This document shows, in pieces, positions 35,009-44,175 of a DNA stretch of 64,000 nt. The first letter of the stretch is position 1, and each line of letters begins with the position of its first letter. The position numbers and the translations under genes are program-made. Under the pieces are notes generated by a model. It was not told the origin of the DNA and searched no databases. It saw only the letters and a list, made by a program, of their open reading frames with translations. The DNA comes from Pararhodobacter sp. CCB-MM2 (lineage in GTDB: Bacteria > Pseudomonadota > Alphaproteobacteria > Rhodobacterales > Rhodobacteraceae): positions 1 to 64,000 of the forward strand of contig NZ_LRRR01000001.1 of the NCBI RefSeq assembly GCF_001691415.1, given 5' to 3'.

Positions 35009-37018
35009 ATGACCAACCCGCTGCTTTCCGACTGGACCGGCCCGTTCAACCTGCCGCCCTTCGACGCGATCCGTGACGAGGATTTCGCCCCAGCCTTCGA
35101 GGCCGCCTTGGCCGAAGGGCGCGCGAATATCGCCGCCATCGCCGCGAACCCCGAGGCACCGTCCTTCGCCAACACGATCGAAGCGATGGAGCAGGCGGAT
35201 GCGACGCTCGACAAGGTGGCGGGCGTGTTCTTCAACCTCGCGGGCTCGGACAGCAACCCGGCCCGGCAGGCGCTGCAGCGCGACCTTGCACCGAAGCTGT
35301 CGGCCTATTCCTCGGAGATCACCTCGAATGCCGCGCTCTGGGGCCGGATCTCCGATCTGTGGGACCGCAAGGAGCAGCTGGGCCTGACGGCCGAGCAGGA
35401 GCGCGTGCTCATGCTCTATCACCGCATGTTCGTCCGCGCCGGCGCCGCGCTGGATGAGGCGGGCTCGAAACGCATGGCCGAGGTGAAATCGCGCCTTGCG
35501 AGCCTCGGGACGCAGTTCACGCAGAACCTGCTGGCGGACGAATCCGCGTGGTACATGGTGCTTGATGACCTCGCCGGTCTGCCCGATTTCGTCGTCGCCA
35601 GTGCCGCCGCGGCGGCGAAGGAGCGCGGGCTCGAGGGGCATGTCGTGACCCTGAACCGTTCGCTCATCGTGCCCTTCCTGCAATATTCCACCCGCCGCGA
35701 CCTGCGCGAGAAGGCCTATGAGGCCTGGGGCAAGCGCGGCGAGAATGGCGGCGAGACCGACAACCGCGGCATCGCGGCCGAGACGCTGGCGCTGCGCCAT
35801 GAACGCGCGACCCTGCTGGGCTACGAGAATTTCGCGCGCTTCAAGCTGGAGCCCGAGATGGCGCGCAAACCGGAAGCGGTGCGCGACCTCCTGATGCGCG
35901 TCTGGGAGCCGGCCAAGGAGAAGGCCGAGGAAGACGCGGCGGCGATGGAGGCCCTGCTCCATGCCGACGGCTTCACGGGTCCGCTGGAGCCCTGGGACTG
36001 GCGCTTCTATGCCGAGAAGCGGCGCAAGGCGCTGCATGATTTCGACGAGGCGGCGCTGAAGCCCTATCTGTCGCTGGAGGCGATGATCGAGGCCGCCTTC
36101 GATGTGGCCAACCGCCTGTTCGGGCTGGAATTTACCCCGCTCGACGTGCCGCTCTACCACCCCGACGCCCGCGCCTGGGACGTGACCCGCAACGGCCGCC
36201 ACATGGCCGTCTTCATCGGCGATTATTTCGCGCGGGCCTCGAAACGCTCGGGTGCCTGGATGTCGACCTTCCGCGACCAGACGACGCTGGGTGGCGAGGT
36301 CCGCCCGGTGGTCGTCAATGTCTGCAACTTCGCCAAGGGCGATCCGGCGCTGCTGTCCTGGGACGACGCGCGCACCCTGTTCCACGAATTCGGCCATGCC
36401 CTGCACGGGATGCTGACCGATGTGGAGTACAAATTCATCTCGGGCACCTCGGTCGCGCGGGACTTCGTGGAACTGCCGAGCCAGCTGTACGAACACTGGC
36501 TGGAAGTGCCGGAAGTGATCGAAACCCATGCCAAGCATTGGCAGACCGGCGAGCCGATGCCGTTGGAATTGCGCGAGAAGCTGAAGGGCGCGGCGACCTG
36601 GGATCAGGGCTTTGCCACGGTGGAATTCCTTGCCTCGGCGATTGTGGACCTCGAATTCCACGACGGCGCGCCGCCCGCCGATCCGATGCAGAAACAGGCC
36701 GAGGTGCTGGAGGGCATCGGCCTGCCGCATGCGATCCGGATGCGCCACGCGACCCCGCATTTCGCCCATGTCTTCGCGGGCGACGGCTATTCCTCGGGCT
36801 ATTACAGCTACATGTGGTCCGAGGTGATGGACGCGGACGCCTTCGCCGCCTTCGAGGAAGCGGGCAGCGCCTTCGACCCCGAAACGGCGAAGAAGCTGGA
36901 GCAGTTCATCCTCTCCACCGGCGGCTCCGAGGAGGCCGAGGATCTGTACCTCAAGTTCCGCGGCGCCATGCCGGGCGTCGAGGCGTTGTTGAAGGGCCGC
37001 GGGCTGATCGCCGCCTGA
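35009..37018 (+). CDS. dcp: M3-family metallopeptidase (peptidyl-dipeptidase Dcp-like)
   Basis: A 669-residue zinc peptidase. The catalytic HEFGHALHGM lies at about residues 456-465 with the third zinc ligand Glu some 25 residues later. The N-terminus (NPLLSDWTGPFNLPPFDAI, then FANTIEAMEQADATLDKVAGVFF) resembles peptidyl-dipeptidase Dcp more than oligopeptidase A. It should cleave dipeptides from the C-termini of short peptides in the cytosol. No signal peptide is present. The gene stands 72 bp after the isochorismatase-type gene. Confidence 0.92.
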   Translation: MTNPLLSDWTGPFNLPPFDAIRDEDFAPAFEAALAEGRANIAAIAANPEAPSFANTIEAMEQADATLDKVAGVFFNLAGSDSNPARQALQRDLAPKLSAYSSEITSNAALWGRISDLWDRKEQLGLTAEQERVLMLYHRMFVRAGAALDEAGSKRMAEVKSRLASLGTQFTQNLLADESAWYMVLDDLAGLPDFVVASAAAAAKERGLEGHVVTLNRSLIVPFLQYSTRRDLREKAYEAWGKRGENGGETDNRGIAAETLALRHERATLLGYENFARFKLEPEMARKPEAVRDLLMRVWEPAKEKAEEDAAAMEALLHADGFTGPLEPWDWRFYAEKRRKALHDFDEAALKPYLSLEAMIEAAFDVANRLFGLEFTPLDVPLYHPDARAWDVTRNGRHMAVFIGDYFARASKRSGAWMSTFRDQTTLGGEVRPVVVNVCNFAKGDPALLSWDDARTLFHEFGHALHGMLTDVEYKFISGTSVARDFVELPSQLYEHWLEVPEVIETHAKHWQTGEPMPLELREKLKGAATWDQGFATVEFLASAIVDLEFHDGAPPADPMQKQAEVLEGIGLPHAIRMRHATPHFAHVFAGDGYSSGYYSYMWSEVMDADAFAAFEEAGSAFDPETAKKLEQFILSTGGSEEAEDLYLKFRGAMPGVEALLKGRGLIAA

Positions 37019-37082
37019 GCCCCCTTGATTTGGTCGCGCGGCGGGTGATCTCTGCCGCGTGACCGCATAGGAGGAGCCCCGC

Positions 37083-37583
37083 GTGTACGCCCAGTCCATT
37101 CCCGTCTACCTGCATTTCCTCGGCACCGCCGACCTGCTTCTGGAGAAGGCCGAGGCCTTCTGTGCCGAAGCCGGCCATGACGCCGCCAGCCTTCTGGACT
37201 GCCGTCTGGCCGAGGACATGTTCCCCTTTGCCAAGCAGATCCAGCTGACCACCGATTTCGCCACCCGCGCCGCCGACCGGCTGTCCGGACGCGAGATCCG
37301 CGCCTTCCCCGACACCGAGACCAGCCTGCCCGAGCTGCGCGCGCGGGTGGCCGCGGCGCGGGACTACCTGCAGGGCTTTGCCGCGGCGGAATTCGATGGG
37401 GCCGAGACGCGCGAGATCACCATCCAGACGCGTCAGGGGCCGATCCCCATGAATGGCGCGCAGTTTCTGGAGACCTATTCCAAGCCGCAGTTCTTCTTCC
37501 ACCTGACCACGGCCTATGACCTGCTGCGCCAGAAAGGCGTCGCCTTGGGCAAGATGGACTTCATGAACGCGGCCCGGCGCTGA
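37083..37583 (+). CDS. DUF1993 protein
   Basis: A 166-residue protein of the DUF1993 family, predicted to have a DinB-like four-helix fold. Characteristic segments are VYLHFLGTADLLLEKAEAFC, RLAEDMFPFAKQIQLTTDFA and the C-terminal KPQFFFHLTTAYDLLRQKGV. Function is unknown. The start is GTG at 37083 following AGGAG. Its last 23 bp overlap the 3' end of the convergent regulator gene. Confidence 0.85.
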   Translation: MYAQSIPVYLHFLGTADLLLEKAEAFCAEAGHDAASLLDCRLAEDMFPFAKQIQLTTDFATRAADRLSGREIRAFPDTETSLPELRARVAAARDYLQGFAAAEFDGAETREITIQTRQGPIPMNGAQFLETYSKPQFFFHLTTAYDLLRQKGVALGKMDFMNAARR

Positions 37584-38268
37584 CCGGCCCTTGGGGGCGC
37601 GCCGCCGAATAGGCGCGCAGAAGGGGCACGCGGCGGGGGCGGAAGCTGTCGCCGCGCGTCATCGCCGTGATGCGCGAGACGTGGAAATAGCGGTAATCCG
37701 CGCGCAGGCAGCAATGCGCCAGCAGCATCAGCGTCTGCTCACCATAGGACAGCGCCAGCGGCCAGATCTCGCGCTGGCTCTCACGCTCGGCCATGTCGCG
37801 ATAGGTGATGTGCAGCGAGACTTCCTCCCAGCAGCATTGGCGCAGAAGATCGAGGTCGATCACTACCTCGGGCCGGGCGACAGGCGGGCGCCAGACATTC
37901 ATCACATGGTGCATCGCCGCGCGCGCCTGCGCATCGGGCAGGGTGGCGACGATGCGGGCCATGGCCTCGGCGCCGGCGCGGGTCAGGGTGCTGTCGCCCA
38001 CCTGCTTCAGCGCCCCCATCGCCAGCATCAAGGCCTCGATCTCCAGCCGCGAGAAGCTCTGCGGCGGCAGCGCCGGGTCCTCGGTCAGCGTGTAGCCCAG
38101 CCCCGCCGCGCCATCGATCAGCGCCCCGCCCGCGCGCAGGGTGGCAATGTCACGATAGAGCTGGCGCGGGCTCACACCGGTTTCCTCGGCCAGCCGCAGC
38201 GCCGTCACCGGCGCCGGCAGCCGCCGCAGCGCATCCATCAGCCGCATCAGCCGATCCATCCGGGCCAT
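37561..38268 (-). CDS. HTH/WYL-domain transcriptional regulator (YafY type)
   Basis: A 235-residue regulator with an N-terminal DeoR-like helix-turn-helix (ALRLAEETGVSPRQLYRDIATL at about residues 23-44) and a WYL domain (HITYRDMAERESQREIWPLALSYGEQTLMLLAHCCL). The usual W-Y-L core is altered, but the fold pattern is clear. It is divergent from a glutathione transferase gene across a 71-bp gap and probably regulates it. It overlaps the DUF1993 gene tail to tail. Confidence 0.87.
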   Translation of the reverse strand: MARMDRLMRLMDALRRLPAPVTALRLAEETGVSPRQLYRDIATLRAGGALIDGAAGLGYTLTEDPALPPQSFSRLEIEALMLAMGALKQVGDSTLTRAGAEAMARIVATLPDAQARAAMHHVMNVWRPPVARPEVVIDLDLLRQCCWEEVSLHITYRDMAERESQREIWPLALSYGEQTLMLLAHCCLRADYRYFHVSRITAMTRGDSFRPRRVPLLRAYSAARPQGPVSAGPRS

Positions 38269-38339
38269 GACCCCTCCTGCCGTAATCTGTCAGCAGGGCC
38301 AGCCTATACGAAGGGGGTCAAACCCTGAAGGAGGCTTTC

Positions 38340-38954
38340 ATGGCCAGCACGATCCCCACCCTGTTCCATTCGCCCAACACCCGCTCGTCCTGCGTCGTCG
38401 CGCTGATCGCCGAGCTGGGCCTGACGCCGGGCAAGGATATCGACATCCGCACCGTCAGCGTGACCCGCGCCGATGGCACCGGCGGGCCGGACCCGGTCAA
38501 CCCGCATCCCGAGGGCAAGGTCCCCTTCCTGACCCATGGCGCCGAATCGCTGCGCGAGCGGGGCGCGATCATGCTCTATCTCACCGACCTCTTCCCCGAG
38601 GCGGGTCTCGGCCCGCGCGAGGGCGAGGCCGGGCGCGGCGATTACCTGTCTTGGCTCTTCTACTACCATTCCGTCGTCGAGCCGGTGGTGCTGCTGAAGA
38701 TGTCGGGCCTCGACCATCCTTTCTTCACCGCCGCGATTCGCGATTTCGCGACGATGATCGCCCGGCTGGAAGAGACCCTGTCGCAAGGCCCCTGGCTGCT
38801 GGGTGACCGTTTCAGTGCCGCCGATCTCTTGATCAGCGGGCCGTTCCTGTGGCTACCCACGCTGCTGGAGAACAGCCCGGTGCTGCGCCAATGGGTCGAG
38901 GCCGTGGCCGCCCGCCCCTCGATGACCGAGGTCGCCCGCCGCGACGCCGCCTGA
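38340..38954 (+). CDS. Glutathione S-transferase
   Basis: A 204-residue protein with an N-terminal thioredoxin-like domain (PTLFHSPNTRSSCVVALIAELGL, then HPEGKVPFLTHGAESLRERGAIMLYLTDLFP with the cis-Pro and glutathione-contact residues) and an all-helical C-terminal domain with LLGDRFSAADLL. It likely conjugates or reduces electrophiles with glutathione. The ATG at 38340 has an AAGGAGG ribosome site. Divergence from the WYL regulator suggests local control. Confidence 0.93.
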   Translation: MASTIPTLFHSPNTRSSCVVALIAELGLTPGKDIDIRTVSVTRADGTGGPDPVNPHPEGKVPFLTHGAESLRERGAIMLYLTDLFPEAGLGPREGEAGRGDYLSWLFYYHSVVEPVVLLKMSGLDHPFFTAAIRDFATMIARLEETLSQGPWLLGDRFSAADLLISGPFLWLPTLLENSPVLRQWVEAVAARPSMTEVARRDAA

Positions 38955-38994
38955 GCAAAACTACCTGCTCAGACACCCGATCCCTCCTGTCTAA

Positions 38995-39022
38995 GGGGAG
39001 GCCCCGGCGGCGGGACCTCCCC
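38995..39022 (+). terminator. Hairpin after the glutathione transferase gene
   Basis: GGGGAGG (38995-39001) pairs with CCTCCCC (39016-39022), with further CCC/GGG pairing inside. No T tract follows. A GGACC-TTCT-GGTCC hairpin like one in repeat copy E lies about 35 bp downstream. Confidence 0.4.
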
Positions 39023-39104
39023 ATCGGCAACCGGCCTTCTGCCCGGTCTCCGAGCTTGGACCTTCTGGTCCGACTCGACTCGGTTCATGCTGCGCGCTAA
39101 ATGA

Positions 39105-39119
39105 GAACATAAAGTGAAC
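39105..39119 (+). promoter_or_regulatory. LexA (SOS) box
   Basis: GAACATAAAGTGAAC, an exact match to the alphaproteobacterial LexA site GTTC-N7-GTTC read on the other strand. It lies 29 bp before the imuB start codon, where it would repress the mutagenesis cassette until DNA damage. Confidence 0.9.
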
Positions 39120-39147
39120 AACTGGAATCAGCAGCACGAGCCCGCGC

Positions 39148-40635
39148 ATGGACACGCGCATCCTCTCCCTGTTCCTGCCCCGACTGGCCAGCGATCTGGC
39201 CCGCCGGCGGCAGAGCGACCTGCCTGACCCCCTCGCGCTGATCGCGCGGCAGGGGCGGGGCGAGGTCTTGGCCTGCCTCTCGGCCCGCGCCTCGGCGCTG
39301 GGACTACGCCGCGGACAGGCCCTGTCCGAGGCCCGCGCGCTGGTGCCCGATCTGACAACCCTGCCCTACGCCCCGGCACTGCTGGCCCACGCGCTGGGGG
39401 GCCTGCGCCGCTGGGCCCTGCGCTATGCGCCCTGGGTCGCGGTCGACAGCTTCGTCGAGGCACCCGACGGGCTGGTTCTGGACCTGACCGGCTCGGCCCA
39501 TCTGATGGGCGGCGAGGCGGCCTTGGCCGAGGACATGGCGCAGCGACTGGAGGCGATGGGCTTCGAGGCCCGCCTCGCCGTGGCCCCCACCCCCGGCGCG
39601 GCGCGGGCGCTGGCGCGTTTCGGCCCGGCGCCGTTGGTGCTGGCCGAGGATGCCCGCGCAGCCCTCGCCCCCCTGCCGATGGCGGCGTTGCGGCTTGATG
39701 CCGAGACGGTGGCCAGCCTCGCCCGGCTGGGCCTGTCGCGCGTGGGCGACCTGTCGCGCGCCCCTCGTGCCACGCTGACCCGCCGCTTCGGCCCGGCGCT
39801 GATGCTGCGGCTCGATCAGGCGACGGGCGCGCTGCGCGAACCCGTCGCCGCCCCGCCCGAAGTGCCGCCGCATGCCGTGCGCCTCTCGCTGCCGGAACCC
39901 ATCGGGCTGACCTCGGACGTGATGGCCGGGCTGGTGCGGCTGCTGGAGCGGCTGTGCAAGCGGCTGACCGAGGAAGAGGCCGGCGCGCGCCATCTGCATC
40001 TGGACCTGCAGCGCACCGATGGCACGCGGGCCGAGGCCGAGATCACCCTCGCCCGGCCGATGCGCGACCCCGCCGCCATGGCCGCGCTGTTCGAACGCGC
40101 TGTCGAGGCGCTGGATGCAGGCTTCGGCTTCGACCGGCTGCGGCTCTCGGCGCCGCTGGTCGAGCCCCTGCCGCCGGCGCAATTGCAGGGCGGCAAGGCC
40201 AGCGGCGCGGATGACTTCGCCGATCTGATGACGCGGCTCGGCAACCGGGTCGGGCTGGAGGCGCTGATCCGCTTCCTGCCCGCCGACAGCCATATCCCCG
40301 AACGCGCCTTCCTCACCGCCGCCGCGGCCTTCACCGACGCGCCCGGCCCCTGGCCTCTGGGCCCCGAACGCCCGCTGATCCTGTTCCCGCCCGAGCCCCT
40401 GCGCGGTCCTGCCGCCCCGGTCCCGCCCCAGCGCTTCCGCTGGCGGCGGCGGTCCTTCAGCCTGGTGCGGGCGACGGGGCCCGAGCGGCTGACGCCGGAA
40501 TGGTGGCTCGACGATCCGCTCTGGCGCAGCGGGGTGCGGGATTACTGGCGGCTGGAGACGGGCGAAGGGCCGCGCCTCTGGGCCTTCCACACGCCGCAGG
40601 AGCCGGGCTGGGCCGTGCAGGGGGAATTCGCATGA
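39148..40635 (+). CDS. imuB: ImuB, inactive Y-family polymerase-like mutasome subunit
   Basis: A 495-residue DinB-like protein without the catalytic acidic residues: the N-terminal MDTRILSLFLPRLASDLARRR has no metal-binding Asp where active Y-polymerases have one. Further DinB-like segments are VDSFVEAPDGLVLDLTGSAHLMGG and the HhH-like LARLGLSRVGDLSRAPRATLTRRFG. ImuB bridges the clamp and DnaE2 in SOS mutagenesis. A perfect LexA box precedes it, and dnaE2 overlaps its stop (ATGA). No imuA gene lies upstream, and I see no canonical QLPLW clamp motif. Confidence 0.9.
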   Translation: MDTRILSLFLPRLASDLARRRQSDLPDPLALIARQGRGEVLACLSARASALGLRRGQALSEARALVPDLTTLPYAPALLAHALGGLRRWALRYAPWVAVDSFVEAPDGLVLDLTGSAHLMGGEAALAEDMAQRLEAMGFEARLAVAPTPGAARALARFGPAPLVLAEDARAALAPLPMAALRLDAETVASLARLGLSRVGDLSRAPRATLTRRFGPALMLRLDQATGALREPVAAPPEVPPHAVRLSLPEPIGLTSDVMAGLVRLLERLCKRLTEEEAGARHLHLDLQRTDGTRAEAEITLARPMRDPAAMAALFERAVEALDAGFGFDRLRLSAPLVEPLPPAQLQGGKASGADDFADLMTRLGNRVGLEALIRFLPADSHIPERAFLTAAAAFTDAPGPWPLGPERPLILFPPEPLRGPAAPVPPQRFRWRRRSFSLVRATGPERLTPEWWLDDPLWRSGVRDYWRLETGEGPRLWAFHTPQEPGWAVQGEFA

Positions 40636-43600
40636 GCCCCGAGGGCGTGCCGGTGGAGGGGGCGGAGGGGGGCGCTTGCCCCGCCGCCATCGGGGCTTGG
40701 ACCGATGGCGCACCCGATAGCGGCCCCCCGGAGTATTTGGAACAAGGTGAGGAGCAGGAGGCGCGGCGGGGGGATCTGACGCCGGATGAGGGCTATGCGG
40801 AGCTCTGCGTGGCCTCGAATTTCACCTTCCTAACCGGGGCCTCGCATCCCGAGGAACTGGTGGCGCGGGCGGCGGAACTGGGGCTCGCGGCGGTGGCGAT
40901 CACCGACCGCAACTCGCTGGCCGGCGTGGTGCGCGCGCATTCGGCCCTGCGCGAGATCAAGCGGGCGCTGGCCGAGGGGGGCACGGTGGCGATCCGGGGG
41001 CAGATCGTGCACGACCCGTCCAGCCGTCAGGACGAGGCCGGGCCGGGCTTGCCCGTCCCGCCGCGGCTGCCGAAGCTGATCGTCGGCGCGCGGCTTGCCT
41101 TCACCGACACGGCGGTCGAATGGCTGGCCCTGCCCACCGACCGCGCCGCCTATGCGCGGCTGTCGCGGATGTTGTCAACCGGCAAGAGGCGGGCCGAGAA
41201 GGGGCGCTGCGCGCTGCATCTCAGCGATCTGCAGGCGGGCGGCGAGGGGTTGATCCTCATCGCGCTGCCGCCCGAGGGAGACCAGCCCGAAGACGCCCTG
41301 CGCGAGATGATGCGGCGCTTCCCCGGCCATGTCTTCCTCGGCGCCGCCCCGCGCTATGACGGGCGCGATCAGGCGCGGCTGGCGGGGCGGGCGCGGTTGG
41401 CGCAACGCTCGGGCGTGCCGATGGTCGCGCTGGGGGATGTGCTCATGCACCATGCGCGGCGGCGGCGGCTGGCGGATGTGCTGACCTGCCTCCGCGAGAA
41501 ATGCACCATCGACCGTATCGGCCGCCGCGCCCTGCCCAATGCCGAGCGGCGGCTGAAGGCGCCCGCCGACATGGCCCGCATGTTCCGCGCCCATCCGGCG
41601 GCGATAAGGCGCACGCTGGAGATCGCCGGGCGCTGCGCCTTCTCGCTCGATGAACTCAGCTACGAATATCCCGACGAGGTGACCAACGGCGAGCCGCCGC
41701 AGAAGCGGCTGGAGCGCCTGACCTCGGAAGGGCTGCGCCGCCGCTTCCCGCGCGGGGTGCCGCAGGACACGCTGGGCAAGGTGGAGAAGGAGCTGCGCAT
41801 CATCGGCAAGCTGGGCTTCGCCGCCTATTTCCTCACCGTGAACGACATCGTCGATTTCGCGCGTTCGAAGGGCATCCTGTGTCAGGGGCGCGGATCCGCC
41901 GCCAATTCGGTGATCTGCTACGCGCTTGGCATCACCGAGGTCGCGCCCGACACGATCTCCATGGTCTTCGAGCGCTTCATGTCCGAGGCCCGCGGCGACC
42001 CCCCGGACATCGACGTCGACTTCGAGCATGAGCGCCGCGAGGAGGTGATCCAGCATATCTACGAGACCTATGGCCGCCACCGCGCCGGGCTGACGGCGAC
42101 GGTGATCCATTTCCGATCCCGCGCGGCGATCCGCGAGGTGGGCAAGATCATGGGCCTGTCCGAGGATCTGCTGGCGGCCATCGCCTCGGGCAGCTGGGGC
42201 TGGTCCTCGCGTGCGCCGGGGCGGGAGGCGCTGCTGGAGCTGGGCCTCAACCCGGATGACCGCCGGCTCGCGCAGACGCTGGAGCTGATCGCCGAGATCA
42301 TCGGCTTCCCGCGTCACCTGTCCCAGCATGTCGGTGGTTTCGTCATCACCAAGGGGCGGCTGGATGAGCTTTGTCCCATCGAGAACGCGGCGATGGACGG
42401 GCGCACGGTGATCGAATGGGACAAGGACGATATCGACGCGCTCGGCATCCTGAAGGTGGATGTGCTCAGCCTCGGGATGCTGACCTGCATCCGCAAGGCC
42501 TTCGACCTGATCGGGCTGCACAACCGCCAGCATTGGGATCTGGAGAACCTGCCGCGCGAGGATCCGCAGACCTATGACATGCTGTGCAAGGCGGATGCGA
42601 TCGGCGTGTTTCAGGTGGAAAGCCGGGCGCAGATGGCCTTCCTGCCCCGCATGCGGCCGCGCGAATTCTACGATCTGGTGATCGAGGTCGCGATCATCCG
42701 GCCGGGGCCGATTCAGGGCGGCATGGTCCATCCCTACATCAACCGCCGTCAGGGGAAGGAGCCTGTGAACCTGCCCTCGACCGACCTGCGCCCGGTGTTG
42801 GAACGGACGCTTGGCGTGCCGTTGTTCCAAGAACAGGCGATGCAGATCGCCGTCGTCGCGGCGGGCTTCACGCCCGAGGAAGCCGACCGCCTGCGCCGGT
42901 CTCTGGCGACCTTCAAGCGGATGGGTACGATCGGCACTTTCAAGGACCGCTTCATCAACGGCATGCTGGAGCGCGGCTATGACCTGCCCTTCGCCGAGCA
43001 ATGCTTCGCCCAGATCGAGGGCTTCGGCGAATACGGCTTCCCGGAAAGCCACGCGGCCTCCTTCGCGCTGCTGGTTTATGCCTCGGCCTGGCTGAAACGG
43101 CACCACCCGGCGGCCTTCGCCTGCGCGCTGCTGAACTCGCAGCCGATGGGCTTCTACGCCCCCGCCCAGATCGTCCGCGACCTGCGTGACCACGGCCACG
43201 AAATCCGGCCCGTGAGCGTCAACCATTCCGATTGGGACAACACCTTGGAGATGCGGCCCGACGGGCGGTTGGCCCTGCGGTTGGGCTTCCGGCAGGTGAA
43301 GGGCCTGCGCGAGGAGGATGCGCAATGGATCGTCGCCTGCCGGGCCAATGGCTATCCCGATGTCGAAAGCCTGTGGCGGCGGGCGGGCGTGCCCCCGGCG
43401 GCCTTGGAGAAGCTGGCGGGCGCCGATGCCTTTGCGGGCATGCGGATCAACCGGCGCGACGCGCTCTGGGCGGTGAAGGCGATCCGCGCGCCCAAACCCT
43501 TGCCGCTGTTTGGCGAGGAGGGTGAGGGCATCGCCGAACCCCTCGCTGACCTGCCACAGATGACCTTGGGCGAGCAGGTGATCGACGATTACCTCTCGCT

Positions 43601-44123
43601 CCGCCTCAGCCTGCGCGCCCATCCGATGGAGATCGTGCGCCCGCAAGTCCCCGGCCTCACGGCGGCCTCGGAACTGGGCCGCTCGCCCCTCAACGTCGCG
43701 GTCTGCGGGCTGGTGATCACCCGGCAGCGGCCCGGCACGGCCTCGGGCGTCATCTTCATCACGCTCGAGGACGAGACCGGCGTGTGCAATGTCGTGGTCT
43801 GGCCCAAGGTCTACGAACGCTTCCGGCGCATCGTCATCGGCGGGCGGCTGTTGAAGATCACCGGGCGGCTGCAGCGCGAGAACAACGTCATCCACCTGAT
43901 CGCCGAGACGGTCGAGGATTACTCGCCGGCGCTGAACCTCTTGGGCGAATTGGGCACCGAGGCCATCGACCCGACCGAAGGCCGCGGCGACGAGGTCCGC
44001 CGCCCGGTGGTCGGGCGCGATCTGTCGGAAAAGAGCCCGCTGCGCTCGAAGACCGGGGGCGCGGGGCGCGTGCATCCGCGCGATCAGGCCCGTCTGCTCT
44101 TCCCCAGCCGGGATTTCCATTGA
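40632..44123 (+). CDS. dnaE2: Error-prone DNA polymerase DnaE2
   Basis: A 1163-residue C-family polymerase for damage-induced mutagenesis. The PHP domain starts at CVASNFTFLTGASHPEELV near residue 58, the catalytic aspartates are in PPDIDVDFEHERREEV near residue 458, and a C-terminal OB domain carries VAVCGLVITRQRPGTASG. The ATG at 40632 overlaps the imuB stop. The first ~55 residues precede the usual family start and are partly encoded by a dispersed repeat core (PPEYLEQGEE), so they may be a recent extension. No convincing ATG or GTG start lies between; a TTG exists at 40737. Confidence 0.93.
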   Translation: MSPEGVPVEGAEGGACPAAIGAWTDGAPDSGPPEYLEQGEEQEARRGDLTPDEGYAELCVASNFTFLTGASHPEELVARAAELGLAAVAITDRNSLAGVVRAHSALREIKRALAEGGTVAIRGQIVHDPSSRQDEAGPGLPVPPRLPKLIVGARLAFTDTAVEWLALPTDRAAYARLSRMLSTGKRRAEKGRCALHLSDLQAGGEGLILIALPPEGDQPEDALREMMRRFPGHVFLGAAPRYDGRDQARLAGRARLAQRSGVPMVALGDVLMHHARRRRLADVLTCLREKCTIDRIGRRALPNAERRLKAPADMARMFRAHPAAIRRTLEIAGRCAFSLDELSYEYPDEVTNGEPPQKRLERLTSEGLRRRFPRGVPQDTLGKVEKELRIIGKLGFAAYFLTVNDIVDFARSKGILCQGRGSAANSVICYALGITEVAPDTISMVFERFMSEARGDPPDIDVDFEHERREEVIQHIYETYGRHRAGLTATVIHFRSRAAIREVGKIMGLSEDLLAAIASGSWGWSSRAPGREALLELGLNPDDRRLAQTLELIAEIIGFPRHLSQHVGGFVITKGRLDELCPIENAAMDGRTVIEWDKDDIDALGILKVDVLSLGMLTCIRKAFDLIGLHNRQHWDLENLPREDPQTYDMLCKADAIGVFQVESRAQMAFLPRMRPREFYDLVIEVAIIRPGPIQGGMVHPYINRRQGKEPVNLPSTDLRPVLERTLGVPLFQEQAMQIAVVAAGFTPEEADRLRRSLATFKRMGTIGTFKDRFINGMLERGYDLPFAEQCFAQIEGFGEYGFPESHAASFALLVYASAWLKRHHPAAFACALLNSQPMGFYAPAQIVRDLRDHGHEIRPVSVNHSDWDNTLEMRPDGRLALRLGFRQVKGLREEDAQWIVACRANGYPDVESLWRRAGVPPAALEKLAGADAFAGMRINRRDALWAVKAIRAPKPLPLFGEEGEGIAEPLADLPQMTLGEQVIDDYLSLRLSLRAHPMEIVRPQVPGLTAASELGRSPLNVAVCGLVITRQRPGTASGVIFITLEDETGVCNVVVWPKVYERFRRIVIGGRLLKITGRLQRENNVIHLIAETVEDYSPALNLLGELGTEAIDPTEGRGDEVRRPVVGRDLSEKSPLRSKTGGAGRVHPRDQARLLFPSRDFH
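40727..40754 (+). repeat. Dispersed repeat core, copy G, inside the dnaE2 5' coding region
   Basis: CCCCCCGGAGTATTTG then GAACAAGGTGAGG, matching the core of the copies at 33237 and 63591. It lies in frame between the imuB-dnaE2 overlap and the conserved PHP domain. Confidence 0.75.
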
Positions 44124-44175
44124 CCTGCGCGCTTTGCGAGGGCAACACATTCGCCGATCGCAATAGGAGAACCCG

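Noticed and set aside
34760..37099. A 779-codon open frame on the minus strand
   Set aside because: Antisense of the M3 peptidase and isochorismatase genes, no domain visible.
41175..44150. A 991-codon open frame on the minus strand
   Set aside because: Antisense of dnaE2, which has intact catalytic motifs on the plus strand.
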